Assembly: GCA_022508805.1 (NCBI GenBank)
Contig: JAFLUM010000004.1
Location: 62,001-126,000 of the forward strand
Direction: 5' to 3'
DNA: 64,000 bases
From: Oscillospiraceae bacterium
GTDB lineage: Bacteria; Bacillota; Clostridia; Oscillospirales; Acutalibacteraceae
Below, piece by piece: positions 28,896 to 38,824 of this stretch; position 1 is the first letter of the stretch; each line of letters opens with the position of its first letter. The notes under the pieces are model-generated. The model saw only the letters and a list, made by a program, of their open reading frames with translations. It made no database searches and was not told the DNA's origin. A program made the translations under genes and the position numbers.

Positions 28896-29429
28896 ATGCT
28901 TTATTATACCGAATACCCTTCCCCTGTCGGGCTTATCACCGTTGCCGCTGACGGAGAAAATATTGTGGGCGTGTGGATAGAAGGTCAAAGGTATTATACG
29001 GATACTCCCCAAAAAACGCCTGCATTAAAAGAAAACACTGCGGTTTTAAGAGAAGCCGCAGCTTGGCTTGACAGATATTTCGCCGGTGAAAAGCCGTCAC
29101 CGTACGAATTACCGCTTGCCCCTGCAGGAAATGAGTTCCGAAAAGCCGTGTGGAAACGATTGTGTGAGATACCGTACGGTGAAGTGACCTCATACAAAGC
29201 GATAGCCCAAAAGGTTGCCGCCGATTTGGGTAAGGAAAGAATGTCGGCGCAGGCGGTAGGCGGTGCAGTGGGACACAATCCCATATCAATAATTATCCCC
29301 TGCCACAGAGTTGTGGGAGCGAACGGTAATTTAACAGGTTACGGCGGCGGAATGGACAGAAAAATACAGCTTTTAACATTTGAAAACGTAGATATGTCGG
29401 CTCTTTACAGACCTAAAGATAAAGCATAA
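28896..29429 (+). CDS. ogt: Methylated-DNA--protein-cysteine methyltransferase
   Basis: IPYGEVTSYKAIAQKV; IIIPCHRVVGANGNLTGYGGG (PCHRV active site). Confidence 0.95.
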   Translation: MLYYTEYPSPVGLITVAADGENIVGVWIEGQRYYTDTPQKTPALKENTAVLREAAAWLDRYFAGEKPSPYELPLAPAGNEFRKAVWKRLCEIPYGEVTSYKAIAQKVAADLGKERMSAQAVGGAVGHNPISIIIPCHRVVGANGNLTGYGGGMDRKIQLLTFENVDMSALYRPKDKA

Positions 29430-29561
29430 TATTTTGTAAAAAAAATTCGAAAATCCTGTTATCTTACTTGAAATTGAAAATAGAATTGTGTATACTATAT
29501 ATTGGTAATATTTTTGATAATATTTCAAAATATAAGCAATATATGGGTATTAGGAGGAAAT

Positions 29562-30773
29562 ATGGACTTATCAAAAAAGAATGTGAAAAAAATCCTCGGA
29601 ATAATCACCTTTGCAGTCGTCCTTTTCTCGGCTTCGCAAAATTTATCGGCTGTTGCTTCCTTTTTTGCGTGGATATTAAAAATAGTCTCACCGATTATTG
29701 TGGGGCTTTGTTTGGCATTTATACTTAACGTGCTCATGCGCGTTTTGGAGACGAAGGTGTTTTTCTTCATGGCAAACAGCTCCCGACCCTCCGTGCGCAA
29801 AGCACTGCGCCCCATAAGTCTTATTTTGACAGTAATCATCGCTTTGGGCATTTTAGCGCTTTTAATGCTTTTGATCATACCGCAGCTTACCGCCTCGGCG
29901 GGAATACTTATAAACAAGTTCCCATCATACTGCAACACCTTGGCGGATTGGATAGACGGATTTACCGACCGTTTTGGAATAGATGTGAACTTGCAGTTTT
30001 TGCGCAATCCGAAAATCGATTGGCAAAGATTTGCCGATACTGCCCAAAGCTTCTTTTCCATTGAAGGTAAAAACGATATATTGAGTACCACCGTTGGGGT
30101 GACCTCCTCGCTGGTTTCGGGCGTTACCAGCTTTTTGCTGGGCTCGGTCATTGCGGTCTATGTTCTTGCCGAGAAAGAAAAAATCGGCAGATTTGTGCAA
30201 AAAATCGCCGAAGCCACTCTTCCGAAACGTGTATATGGCAAAACACGTGAGATATGCACGGTTGCATCCAACTCCTTCTCAAGCTTTATTACAGGGCAGT
30301 TCACCGATGCGGCGCTGCTTGCCACAATGTGCTTTATCGGTATGTCAATTTTCAGATTCCCGAGCGCAGCAGTAGTGTCGGTGATCATAGGGGCAAGTGC
30401 GATCATTCCGGTTATCGGGCCCATAATCGGCGAAGCCATCAGCTTTTTAATAATTTTTATGGACAGTCCCTTAAAGGCGCTCCTGTTCTTAGTTTTCATA
30501 CTTGTATTACAGACCGTGGACAACAATTTAATTTATCCGCGTATTGTAGGCAAAAGCGTGGGGCTCCCCGGTCTTTTGGTGCTTATCGCGGTGATAGTGG
30601 GCGGAAATATCGGCGGAATACTTGGAGTTTTACTCGGTGTTCCGACAGCGTCTGCAATATATGCGCTGATTCTGAATTGGCTCAACAGGCAAAATGAGCC
30701 TACTGCCGTAACGGACAAGCCGTCAGAAGAAAATGCCGAAGACGACACCGACGGCAAGACTTCGGAAAACTGA
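29562..30773 (+). CDS. AI-2E family transporter (PF01594)
   Basis: MDLSKKNVKKILGIITFAVVLF... GASAIIPVIGPIIGEAISFLIIFMDSPLKALLFLVFILVLQTVDNNLIYPRIVGKSVGLPGLLVLIAVIVGG. Confidence 0.9.
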   Translation: MDLSKKNVKKILGIITFAVVLFSASQNLSAVASFFAWILKIVSPIIVGLCLAFILNVLMRVLETKVFFFMANSSRPSVRKALRPISLILTVIIALGILALLMLLIIPQLTASAGILINKFPSYCNTLADWIDGFTDRFGIDVNLQFLRNPKIDWQRFADTAQSFFSIEGKNDILSTTVGVTSSLVSGVTSFLLGSVIAVYVLAEKEKIGRFVQKIAEATLPKRVYGKTREICTVASNSFSSFITGQFTDAALLATMCFIGMSIFRFPSAAVVSVIIGASAIIPVIGPIIGEAISFLIIFMDSPLKALLFLVFILVLQTVDNNLIYPRIVGKSVGLPGLLVLIAVIVGGNIGGILGVLLGVPTASAIYALILNWLNRQNEPTAVTDKPSEENAEDDTDGKTSEN

Positions 30774-30816
30774 TTTTGATTATTTATTAAATGTATTTTT
30801 TTGTGAGGAGTAGAGT

Positions 30817-32301
30817 ATGGGTAAAATAGGCTTTGATAACGATATGTATCTTCGTATGCAGTCAGATCATATCAAGGAGAGGATCAGTAAATTCGGTGGC
30901 AAGCTTTATCTTGAATTCGGAGGAAAAATTTTTGACGATTATCACGCGTCAAGAGTTCTTCCCGGCTTTAAGCCTGACAGTAAGATGAATATGCTGTTAC
31001 AGCTTAAGGACGATGCAGAGATAATTATTGCCATCTGTGCCAAGGATATTGAGAAAAATAAGATACGCGGCGACATAGGTATTACATATGACCTTGACGT
31101 TCTGCGTCTTATTGACGTTTATCACAGCTTCGGGCTCACGGTCGGCGGTGTTGTGCTTACGCAGTATGCCAATCAGCCTGCCGCGATCGTTTTTGAGCAG
31201 AAGTTAAAATCTTTAGGTATAAAGGTCTACCGTCATTACCCCATCGACAATTATCCTACCGACGTAAAGCTTATTGTAAGCGAAAATGGCTACGGTAAGA
31301 ATGATTATATCGAGACCTCCCATTCTCTTGTCGTTATCACCGCTCCCGGTCCCGGCAGCGGAAAGATGGCTGTGTGTCTTTCACAGCTTTACCACGAGCA
31401 TCAGCGCGGAATAAAGGCAGGGTATGCTAAATTTGAGACATTCCCCATATGGAATTTGCCCCTCAAGCACCCTGTGAATCTCGCCTACGAGGCGGCGACC
31501 GCCGATCTTAATGACATTAATATGATCGACCCGTTCCATCTTGAAGCCTACGGTAAAACAACGGTAAACTACAACAGAGATGTGGAGATTTTCCCCGTAC
31601 TCAACACTATTTTCGAGCGTATTTACGGTCAGTCGCCCTATAAATCGCCCACGGATATGGGTGTTAATATGGCAGGCAACTGCATTTTTGACAACGAGGC
31701 TGTTTGCCACGCGTCAAAGATGGAGGTTATTCGCCGTTACTGCAATTATCTTGTTGAGCAGAAGAACAACAAGAACGTTTCGGATGAGCTTTATAAAATT
31801 GAGCTTATTATGAAACAGCTTGATATTACCACTGACGACAGGGCGGTCATAGCGGCATCCTTGGAGCTTTCGAACGACACAGACTCCCCTGTTACCGCTA
31901 TTGAGCTTAACGACGGACGGATAATCACGGGAAAATCTTCGGAGCTTCTCAGTGCATCTTCGGCGGTGCTTTTAAACGCGCTCAAAGCGCTGGCGAACAT
32001 AAGTAACGACACACTGCTTCTTACGCCTACGGTTATTGAGCCTATTCAAGAACTTAAATCAGCACGGCTTAATGAGCGTGACATCAGTTTGCACCCCGAC
32101 GAAATACTTATAGCTCTTTCTATTTGCGCAACTATGAATCCTCTTGCACAAAAGGCGCTGGATGCCATTGAGTATCTTAGAGGCAGCGATGCACATTCGA
32201 CAGTAGTTCTTTCCGACGCCGACCGTCAGGTTTTCCGCAAGCTCGGAATAACCGCTACGTTTGAGCCATACAAAAACAACGATAATCTTTACTACAACTG
32301 A
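30817..32301 (+). CDS. DUF1846 domain-containing protein
   Basis: [62 protein letters not shown]. Confidence 0.92.
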   Translation: MGKIGFDNDMYLRMQSDHIKERISKFGGKLYLEFGGKIFDDYHASRVLPGFKPDSKMNMLLQLKDDAEIIIAICAKDIEKNKIRGDIGITYDLDVLRLIDVYHSFGLTVGGVVLTQYANQPAAIVFEQKLKSLGIKVYRHYPIDNYPTDVKLIVSENGYGKNDYIETSHSLVVITAPGPGSGKMAVCLSQLYHEHQRGIKAGYAKFETFPIWNLPLKHPVNLAYEAATADLNDINMIDPFHLEAYGKTTVNYNRDVEIFPVLNTIFERIYGQSPYKSPTDMGVNMAGNCIFDNEAVCHASKMEVIRRYCNYLVEQKNNKNVSDELYKIELIMKQLDITTDDRAVIAASLELSNDTDSPVTAIELNDGRIITGKSSELLSASSAVLLNALKALANISNDTLLLTPTVIEPIQELKSARLNERDISLHPDEILIALSICATMNPLAQKALDAIEYLRGSDAHSTVVLSDADRQVFRKLGITATFEPYKNNDNLYYN

Positions 32302-32318
32302 TACTGGAGTTGATCTTT

Positions 32319-33923
32319 ATGGCAACAAAGTTCATATTCGTCACGGGCGGAGTCGTCTCCGGCTTAGGTAAGGGAATTACGGCGGCATCGCTGGGCAGAC
32401 TGCTTAAAGACAGAGGCAAGAAGGTAACGGTAATAAAGCTTGACCCTTATCTCAATATTGATCCCGGCACCATGAACCCCATACAGCACGGTGAGGTATT
32501 CGTTACCGATGACGGTGCTGAAACAGACCTTGATCTGGGTCATTATGAGCGTTTTATTGACGAAAAGCTGACTAAAAACAGTTCCTGCACATCTGGCAGC
32601 GTATATAACACAGTTCTCACTAACGAGAGAAAGGGAGTTTACGGCGGACAGACCATTCAGGTAATTCCGCATATCACTAACGAGATAAAAAGAAGGATCG
32701 CCCTCAACGCCGTAAGCGGAATCGACGTGGTGCTTGTTGAGATAGGCGGAACTGTGGGTGACATTGAAAGTCAACCGTTCCTTGAGGCTATCAGACAGTT
32801 TGCACAGGAAAGACCTGGAGACTGTATGTTTATACACGTTACTCTTGTCCCCTATCTCGGTGCGTCGATGGAGCTTAAAACAAAGCCCACCCAGCACAGT
32901 GTTAAGGAGCTTTTGGGTATAGGCATTAAACCTGATATAATTGTGCTGAGAACAGAGCATCACATTGACGACGGAATCAAGAACAAAATTGCACTGTTCT
33001 GCAATGTTCCCGCAAGCCACGTTATTGAAAATATTGATATGCCCACGCTATATGAGATACCTATGGCTCTTGAGAACGAGGGTCTTGCCGATATAGTTAT
33101 AGATACTTTGGGACTTACCTGCGGAAAGCCCGATCACTCCGACTGGCTTAAGATGACTGAGGCAAATAAGAACCTCAAAAAGAGCGTAAATATCGCCCTT
33201 GTGGGCAAATATGTTGAGCTGCACGATTCGTATCTCAGCGTGAATGAGGCTCTCAAGCACGGCGGACTTGACCACGACACAAAGGTCGAGATCGACTGGG
33301 TAGATTCCGAAACACTTACAGAGGAAAATATCGGTGAACGTCTCGGCTCGGCAGACGGAATACTCGTTCCCGGCGGATTTGGCACAAGAGGTATCGAGGG
33401 CAAAATTTTAGCCGCGAAATACGCGAGAGAAAACAAAGTCCCTTATTTGGGAATCTGTTTAGGACTGCAAATAGCGGTAATTGAATTTGCACGGGATGTT
33501 CTTGGACTTAAAGATGCCAACACAACTGAAATTGATCCGAATACGGATAATCCCGTCATTTTCCTTATGCCCGATCAGTATTCTGTCACGGATATGGGCG
33601 GAACTATGAGACTCGGACAATACCCCTGCATGCTCGACGAGACATCAAAGGTCTTTAAGGCATACGGAAAACAGCTTATTACCGAACGCCACCGCCACCG
33701 CTATGAATTCAACAACGATTACCGTGAGCGTATGGAGGAAAACGGTATGCACATCTGCGGCGTTTCCCCCGATAAATATATTGTTGAGATGGTGGAGCTT
33801 AAAGATCATCCGTGGTTCGTGGCGACACAGGCTCACCCAGAATTCAACTCACGCCCCACAAGACCTCACCCGCTGTTTTCAGGTCTTATAGGTGCGGCAG
33901 TCGAATATAAAGAAAATAAATAG
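32319..33923 (+). CDS. pyrG: CTP synthase
   Basis: [79 protein letters not shown]. Confidence 0.98.
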   Translation: MATKFIFVTGGVVSGLGKGITAASLGRLLKDRGKKVTVIKLDPYLNIDPGTMNPIQHGEVFVTDDGAETDLDLGHYERFIDEKLTKNSSCTSGSVYNTVLTNERKGVYGGQTIQVIPHITNEIKRRIALNAVSGIDVVLVEIGGTVGDIESQPFLEAIRQFAQERPGDCMFIHVTLVPYLGASMELKTKPTQHSVKELLGIGIKPDIIVLRTEHHIDDGIKNKIALFCNVPASHVIENIDMPTLYEIPMALENEGLADIVIDTLGLTCGKPDHSDWLKMTEANKNLKKSVNIALVGKYVELHDSYLSVNEALKHGGLDHDTKVEIDWVDSETLTEENIGERLGSADGILVPGGFGTRGIEGKILAAKYARENKVPYLGICLGLQIAVIEFARDVLGLKDANTTEIDPNTDNPVIFLMPDQYSVTDMGGTMRLGQYPCMLDETSKVFKAYGKQLITERHRHRYEFNNDYRERMEENGMHICGVSPDKYIVEMVELKDHPWFVATQAHPEFNSRPTRPHPLFSGLIGAAVEYKENK

Positions 33924-33932
33924 AGGCACAGT

Positions 33933-35300
33933 ATGACGGTCAACTTAACAAATCCCGCTGAGATGCAAATATTAAAGGGTTGGGGCACATCTGCCTGTTG
34001 GTGGAGCCAATACTGCCGTGACCCAAAAACCGCCGAGGAGATAGCCGAGCTTTTATACGGCAAAACGGGGCTCGGGCTTAGTATTTACCGTTACAATGTA
34101 GGCGGCGGCACGGACAAAGACAACTGCCGTGTCACAAACCCGTGGAGAAATACCGAAAGTCTTTATGTCTTTGACAGGGAAAGTGAGAGCGGTGAATACG
34201 ATTTTTCACTTGATCAAAGTGCCCGGAATATGATGAAGCTCTGCCTTAGTAAAGGAAACATAGACACGCTGATTTTATTTGCAAATTCTCCCCATTTTTC
34301 CCAAACCTCAACGGGTCAGGCATCGGGCAGTCTGCTTTACCACACCTGCAACCTGCCGAAGGCAAATTACAGAAAATTTGCACAGTATTTTCTCGATGTA
34401 ACACAGCATTTTATTGACGAGGGATTGCCCGTAAAATATATAAGTCCCATAAACGAGCCTCAATGGAAATGGGGCGGCTCATACGTTTGGCAGGAGGGCT
34501 GCCACTATGAGATAGACGAGTTTATGGAGGTTTATCACATATTCGCCGAGGAAATTATTAAAAGGAATATGGATGTGAAGCTCTACGGTCCCGAAAGCGG
34601 AGAAATGGGCGGACTGACCGCCGATTACCTTGATGCTCTTACAAAAGATGAAACAGTTATGAGCGTTATGCCCGTATTCGCTTATCATTCATATCACGTT
34701 GACGATGATCCGACGGCAAGGGTAAGCTTTAAGAACGGGATAGTCAAAAAACACCCTGAGCTGCGGTTCGATATGAGCGAATGGTGCGAGCTACCCAATA
34801 AAAGCCACACGAAGAATTTCAAGGGAGCACTTATCACCGCAAGGATTATCGGTCAGGACCTTATCTACGGCGGCGCAGAGAGCTGGACGTCGTGGGTAGC
34901 AGTAAATCAGATCTCAGTTAAAGAGGACGGCAACGATTATTCCGACGGGCTTCTTTCCGCAAACAACGATTTCAGCGAATGGTATATTGCCAAACGGTTT
35001 TACGGCTTTGCTCATTTCACAAAATATATTCCCGTAGGCTCCGTGTGCCTTGACAACGGATTTTTCCCCGATGAGAGTAATAAACTAAATATATTTTCAT
35101 TTAAAACTCCTGAAAACCGTACTGTGACGGTGATTGTAAACGAAGGTGAAAAAACAGAGGTTACTTTTGACGGAAATTTTGCCAAAATGACCGTAATAGA
35201 GTCCTGCGATGAATATCAGCTGAAAACGGTTTATGACGGGGAATTTAAAAATAAAATTAAGGCTAATGCAAACAGTATTTTAACGGTAATTTGCAAATAA
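33933..35300 (+). CDS. Glycoside hydrolase family 30-like protein without signal peptide
   Basis: ILKGWGTSACWWSQYCRD; LGLSIYRYNVGGGTD; YISPINEPQWKWGG (acid/base Glu); RFDMSEWCEL (nucleophile Glu). Confidence 0.82.
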   Translation: MTVNLTNPAEMQILKGWGTSACWWSQYCRDPKTAEEIAELLYGKTGLGLSIYRYNVGGGTDKDNCRVTNPWRNTESLYVFDRESESGEYDFSLDQSARNMMKLCLSKGNIDTLILFANSPHFSQTSTGQASGSLLYHTCNLPKANYRKFAQYFLDVTQHFIDEGLPVKYISPINEPQWKWGGSYVWQEGCHYEIDEFMEVYHIFAEEIIKRNMDVKLYGPESGEMGGLTADYLDALTKDETVMSVMPVFAYHSYHVDDDPTARVSFKNGIVKKHPELRFDMSEWCELPNKSHTKNFKGALITARIIGQDLIYGGAESWTSWVAVNQISVKEDGNDYSDGLLSANNDFSEWYIAKRFYGFAHFTKYIPVGSVCLDNGFFPDESNKLNIFSFKTPENRTVTVIVNEGEKTEVTFDGNFAKMTVIESCDEYQLKTVYDGEFKNKIKANANSILTVICK

Positions 35301-35333
35301 AAAATAAGAGCCTGATGCTGTTTGTTATTCTAT

Positions 35334-35364
35334 AAAAAAAGGGGCTTTTAAAGTCCCTTTTTTT
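35334..35364 (+). terminator. Intrinsic terminator
   Basis: AAAAAAAGGGGCTTTTAAAGTCCCTTTTTTT. Confidence 0.85.
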
Positions 35365-35494
35365 ATGTATTTTATAACTGGTATCCGCAAAACATTGTAT
35401 TATATTTATCGGAACAAGATGAGCCTTAAACGGTAGGCGGTTAGCCCTTTGATTATCAGATGGCATTAGCCCTCTTTAATTAGGGGGTGATGCT

Positions 35495-35659
35495 ATGAAG
35501 CAACTAACTTTTATAGTTGTTATTCTTATTGTAGCCACGGGTTACATTAGGTATTTCTCAGACTCACTTTGGTGGGTCTTTTTTAATTTGAATAGTCATT
35601 CCGTCATATGCGACTATAAATCTCTTTGGTGTTGCCAATGCTTCAAGCTCTTCGTGTAA
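35495..35659 (+). CDS. Candidate small hydrophobic peptide (54 aa), possibly toxin-like
   Basis: MKQLTFIVVILIVATGYIRYFSDSLWWVFFNLN...; strong SD GGGGGTG, ATG at 35495; SD inside a hairpin. Not in the supplied ORF track. Confidence 0.35.
   Translation: MKQLTFIVVILIVATGYIRYFSDSLWWVFFNLNSHSVICDYKSLWCCQCFKLFV
35560..35583 (+). terminator. Terminator-like hairpin
   Basis: AGACTCACtttgGTGGGTCTTTTTT. Confidence 0.6.
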
Positions 35660-36430
35660 AAATTCGCCGTTGTGAGAAAAGTGATTCATTACGCGGACGG
35701 TTTTTTCATCGATAAGTCCGATTTCACGCATCTCGTCTGCGACCTCCAACACCTCATGCGCACCTAAATGTCCCCAATACTTATTAGTAGGAACGCCGCC
35801 TGTAGTTGTGTCAAAGCTGATGAGATCAGCATGTTTTTGGCATTTAAAATATTCCCATACTTCCCCGGAGTAATATCCGCTGTCGTGCAGGTAATAGACT
35901 GAAACGCCTTCGCTGTCCACTATATGATAGACAAACGGCTCGTGCGTGCCGTCCTGCGTCATATGATTGGCGGGCAGCGGTGTCACGGTATAGGGTCCGA
36001 CCTGCACCGTCTCAAACGCCTTTAAAATATGCCAATGGAGTGCATTTTGGCTTTCTTCGTCAATTTCATCACGCGTGCAGCGGTCAAACAGCTCTTTTGT
36101 CTCCGCCGCACAATAAATGTGTAGCTCGGGGCTCTCCATAACAGGACTGTAGCACGATCCGCGGACGGAAAGCTCCTGCGGATAAAAATGATCCATATGA
36201 CAGTGCGTGACGAGCAGATATTTGACCGCGCTCAGGTCAAGTCCGTATTGCAGCTTATGCATATATGTGTCGGGCGGAAGATCAATGAGCAGTTCATCGT
36301 TGATAAGAGCCTGTGAGCGTGTTCGGATATTCTTCCCGCCCGCTCTTGCGGCACGGAGACAGTGCTCACATTTGCAAAATACCGCAGGCCAACCCTCTGC
36401 CGCCGCCGTACCCAAAAACTGAAATTTCAT
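35564..36430 (-). CDS. MBL-fold metallohydrolase (PhnP-like)
   Basis: MKFQFLGTAAAEGWPAVFCKCEHCLRA; LLVTHCHMDHFYPQEL (HxHxDH); NHFSHNGEFLHEEL. Confidence 0.88.
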   Translation of the reverse strand: MKFQFLGTAAAEGWPAVFCKCEHCLRAARAGGKNIRTRSQALINDELLIDLPPDTYMHKLQYGLDLSAVKYLLVTHCHMDHFYPQELSVRGSCYSPVMESPELHIYCAAETKELFDRCTRDEIDEESQNALHWHILKAFETVQVGPYTVTPLPANHMTQDGTHEPFVYHIVDSEGVSVYYLHDSGYYSGEVWEYFKCQKHADLISFDTTTGGVPTNKYWGHLGAHEVLEVADEMREIGLIDEKTVRVMNHFSHNGEFLHEELEALATPKRFIVAYDGMTIQIKKDPPK

Positions 36431-36528
36431 AAGATATTCTCCTATACAAATTCCGACTTACCGTTCTTTTGACAATTGCATCATTAGGCGAAGCCGTCAT
36501 CATTTGCCGAAGGCAAACATTATTCGAA

Positions 36529-36557
36529 AAAAGACACCCAAAGGGTGTCTTTTTTCG
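36529..36557 (-). terminator. Terminator downstream of tRNA-Arg
   Basis: AAAAAAGACACCCaaaGGGTGTCTTTTTT, symmetric hairpin. Confidence 0.85.
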
Positions 36558-36634
36558 TGGCGCGCCCGACTGGAGTCGAACCAGCGGCCTTCAGAGTCGG
36601 AGTCTGACGCTCTATCCAACTGAGCTACGAGCGC
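36558..36634 (-). tRNA. tRNA-Arg (anticodon CCG)
   Basis: GCGCTCGTAGCTCAGTTGGATAGAGCGTCAGACTCCGACTCTGAAGGCCGCTGGTTCGACTCCAGTCGGGCGCGCCA; full cloverleaf, anticodon loop CTCCGAC, encoded CCA. Confidence 0.96.
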
Positions 36635-36673
36635 TTATTAGATTAAAGACGCTGATTTTATAAACGCCTGAAA

Positions 36674-37768
36674 TCACACGTTAAATCTGAACAGGACGAT
36701 ATCGCCGTCGTTCATAACGTATTCCTTGCCCTCGCTGCGGACAAGTCCTTTTTCTTTGGCTGTCTGCATTGAACCGCAAGCCATCAAATCGTCATAGGCT
36801 ATGACCTCGGCACGGATAAATCCACGCTCAAAATCGGAATGTATCTTACCCGCCGCCTGAGGGGCTTTCGTACCGTTTTTAATAGTCCACGCTCTGACCT
36901 CGGGCTGACCTGCGGTGAGATATGAAATAAGACCCAACAGGCTGTAGGAGCGCTGAATAAGCAGATCAAGTCCGCCCTGCTCAATGCCGAGATCGCTTAA
37001 AAACATCTCTTTTTCCTCTTTGGAGAGGGATGATATCTCCGCCTCAAGCTCGGCGCATATCGGGAGAACCTGTGAGCCCTCTGCCTCGGCGAGCTTACAC
37101 ACGGCGTTGTATCTTTCGTTATTTTTTATATCGTTGGCAAAATCCTCTTCGCTCATATTGCAGGCGTAAATAACGGGTTTTGATGAGAGTAAAGCCACGG
37201 TTGAAAGTATCTCACGCTCGTCATCATCCATTTCTACCGCGCGGGCGTTTATTCCGTTTTCAAGCTCTGCGCGAAGTCTTTTAAGAAAATCGACCTCTTT
37301 TGCAAGGGATTTATCGCCCTTCATCGCCTTTGAGCTGCGGTCGATACGTCTGTCAAGCAACTCAATATCGGATAAGATAAGTTCAAGATTTATCGTTTCA
37401 ATATCCCTTTGAGGGTCGATGCTGCCCTCAACGTGGATAATATCGTCATTTTCAAAGCAGCGCACCACGTGGATTATGGCATCCACCTCACGGATATGAG
37501 AAAGGAATTTGTTGCCTAAGCCCTCGCCCTTTGACGCACCCTTTACGAGCCCCGCAATATCAACGAATTCGATGGTAGCAGGAGTAGTCTTGACGGGGTT
37601 GTACATCTCGGTCAGTTTATCAAGACGGTAATCGGGAACGGCGACCACGCCCACATTAGGCTCGATGGTACAAAAAGCGTAATTAGCCGACTGGGCGCCG
37701 GCGTTGGTTATGGCATTGAAAAGCGTACTTTTACCCACGTTGGGAAGTCCGACTATTCCTAATTTCAT
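36674..37768 (-). CDS. ychF: Redox-regulated ATPase YchF
   Basis: MKLGIVGLPNVGKSTLFNAITNAGAQSANYAFCTIEPNVGVVAVPD; C-terminal TGS-like domain ending GDIVLFRFNV. Confidence 0.97.
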   Translation of the reverse strand: MKLGIVGLPNVGKSTLFNAITNAGAQSANYAFCTIEPNVGVVAVPDYRLDKLTEMYNPVKTTPATIEFVDIAGLVKGASKGEGLGNKFLSHIREVDAIIHVVRCFENDDIIHVEGSIDPQRDIETINLELILSDIELLDRRIDRSSKAMKGDKSLAKEVDFLKRLRAELENGINARAVEMDDDEREILSTVALLSSKPVIYACNMSEEDFANDIKNNERYNAVCKLAEAEGSQVLPICAELEAEISSLSKEEKEMFLSDLGIEQGGLDLLIQRSYSLLGLISYLTAGQPEVRAWTIKNGTKAPQAAGKIHSDFERGFIRAEVIAYDDLMACGSMQTAKEKGLVRSEGKEYVMNDGDIVLFRFNV

Positions 37769-37869
37769 CTATATCATCCTTAATAATTCGTTCAATGGAA
37801 AATATTATACACTATCGAGGAAAAATTTTCAATAATTATATAATAAAAAGGTTAGCTCCCTTACAAAAC

Positions 37870-37895
37870 AAAGAATCCCCCTCGGGGGATTCTTT
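37870..37895. terminator. Terminator hairpin
   Basis: AAAGAATCCCCctcGGGGGATTCTTT. Confidence 0.8.
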
Positions 37896-37919
37896 ATAAA
37901 ATTATTTTGTTTTTGCTGA

Positions 37920-38231
37920 TCATTCTCCGCAGAAGAGGGCGATGTCGTCCTTTTCTCTGCCGCCGACAAAGCGTTTGACCTCCTGACCCTTTTCAAAAAG
38001 GATAACGGTAGGTATGCTCATTACGCCGAAGGTCATTGCCAAGTCCGCAGACTCGTCGACGTTGAGCTTGCAGACCTTTATCTTATCGGTCTCTTCGGAA
38101 AATTCCTCTATCTCCCCTGCCATAACGTTGCACGGTCCGCACCAGTCGGCATAAAAATCCACCAATACGGGTTTTTGCGACTGCAAGACCTCTGTCGCAA
38201 AATTCATAAGATCAACTTTAGTAACTGCCAT
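37920..38231 (-). CDS. Thioredoxin
   Basis: KPVLVDFYADWCGPCNVMAGEIEEFSEE (WCGPC). Confidence 0.93.
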   Translation of the reverse strand: MAVTKVDLMNFATEVLQSQKPVLVDFYADWCGPCNVMAGEIEEFSEETDKIKVCKLNVDESADLAMTFGVMSIPTVILFEKGQEVKRFVGGREKDDIALFCGE

Positions 38232-38824
38232 TATTTTCTCACGCTCCTGTAAAGTGCTTGTGCTCTTTCAATGTCCGTTTTGTCCACTCCGCATTTATCG
38301 GTATTGCGTGCCAACATAGAGCCGCACAGCTCGATATTGAGCACGGTGAACGCCTGCAAAAGCTGATGCTTGATGACCTCAAAGCCGATTTCGCCGTCAC
38401 TGCCCGATGTCACAATAAGCGCCGCCTTGCGGTGTTTTTCTATGGGGTGTTTTACACCGCGGCGAAAACGTGCTTCATAGTACCGCTGAAAACGGTCGAT
38501 AAGCGCTTTCATAGGCGCTGGAACGCCCATAAAATAAATAGGAGTGGCAAATATTATTATGTCCGCATTTTCGAACTTTTTAAAAAAGTCCTCTAAATCT
38601 TTTTTTGTGCAGCCGTTTACCGCTCGGCAGTATCCGCAGGCATTGCACGGTGTGGGGTCAAGCTCATAGAGATTGACTATCTCAATAGCCGTTCCCTTTG
38701 GAAATTCACGAAGCAGTGATCCCAAAAGCTTTGCCGTATACCCCGTTTTGCGCGGAGAAGCAGTCAGGGCAAGCACCGATATTCCGTTTGAAAAATTTTC
38801 GTTTTCATTGTAACCTAAAAGCAT
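38231..38824 (-). CDS. NADPH-dependent FMN reductase/iron-sulfur flavoprotein family
   Basis: VLALTASPRKTGYTAKLLGSLL; PCNACGYCRAVNGC; IIFATPIYFMGVPAPMKALIDRFQ. Confidence 0.9.
   Translation of the reverse strand: MLLGYNENENFSNGISVLALTASPRKTGYTAKLLGSLLREFPKGTAIEIVNLYELDPTPCNACGYCRAVNGCTKKDLEDFFKKFENADIIIFATPIYFMGVPAPMKALIDRFQRYYEARFRRGVKHPIEKHRKAALIVTSGSDGEIGFEVIKHQLLQAFTVLNIELCGSMLARNTDKCGVDKTDIERAQALYRSVRK

Noticed and set aside
32364-33020. Long antisense ORFs over conserved genes (e.g. 32364-33020 over pyrG, 47515-48324 over alaS, 29525-30151 over the AI-2E gene)
   Set aside because: They lie opposite clearly conserved proteins, have cysteine/serine/arginine-rich low-quality translations and no SD or promoter support.
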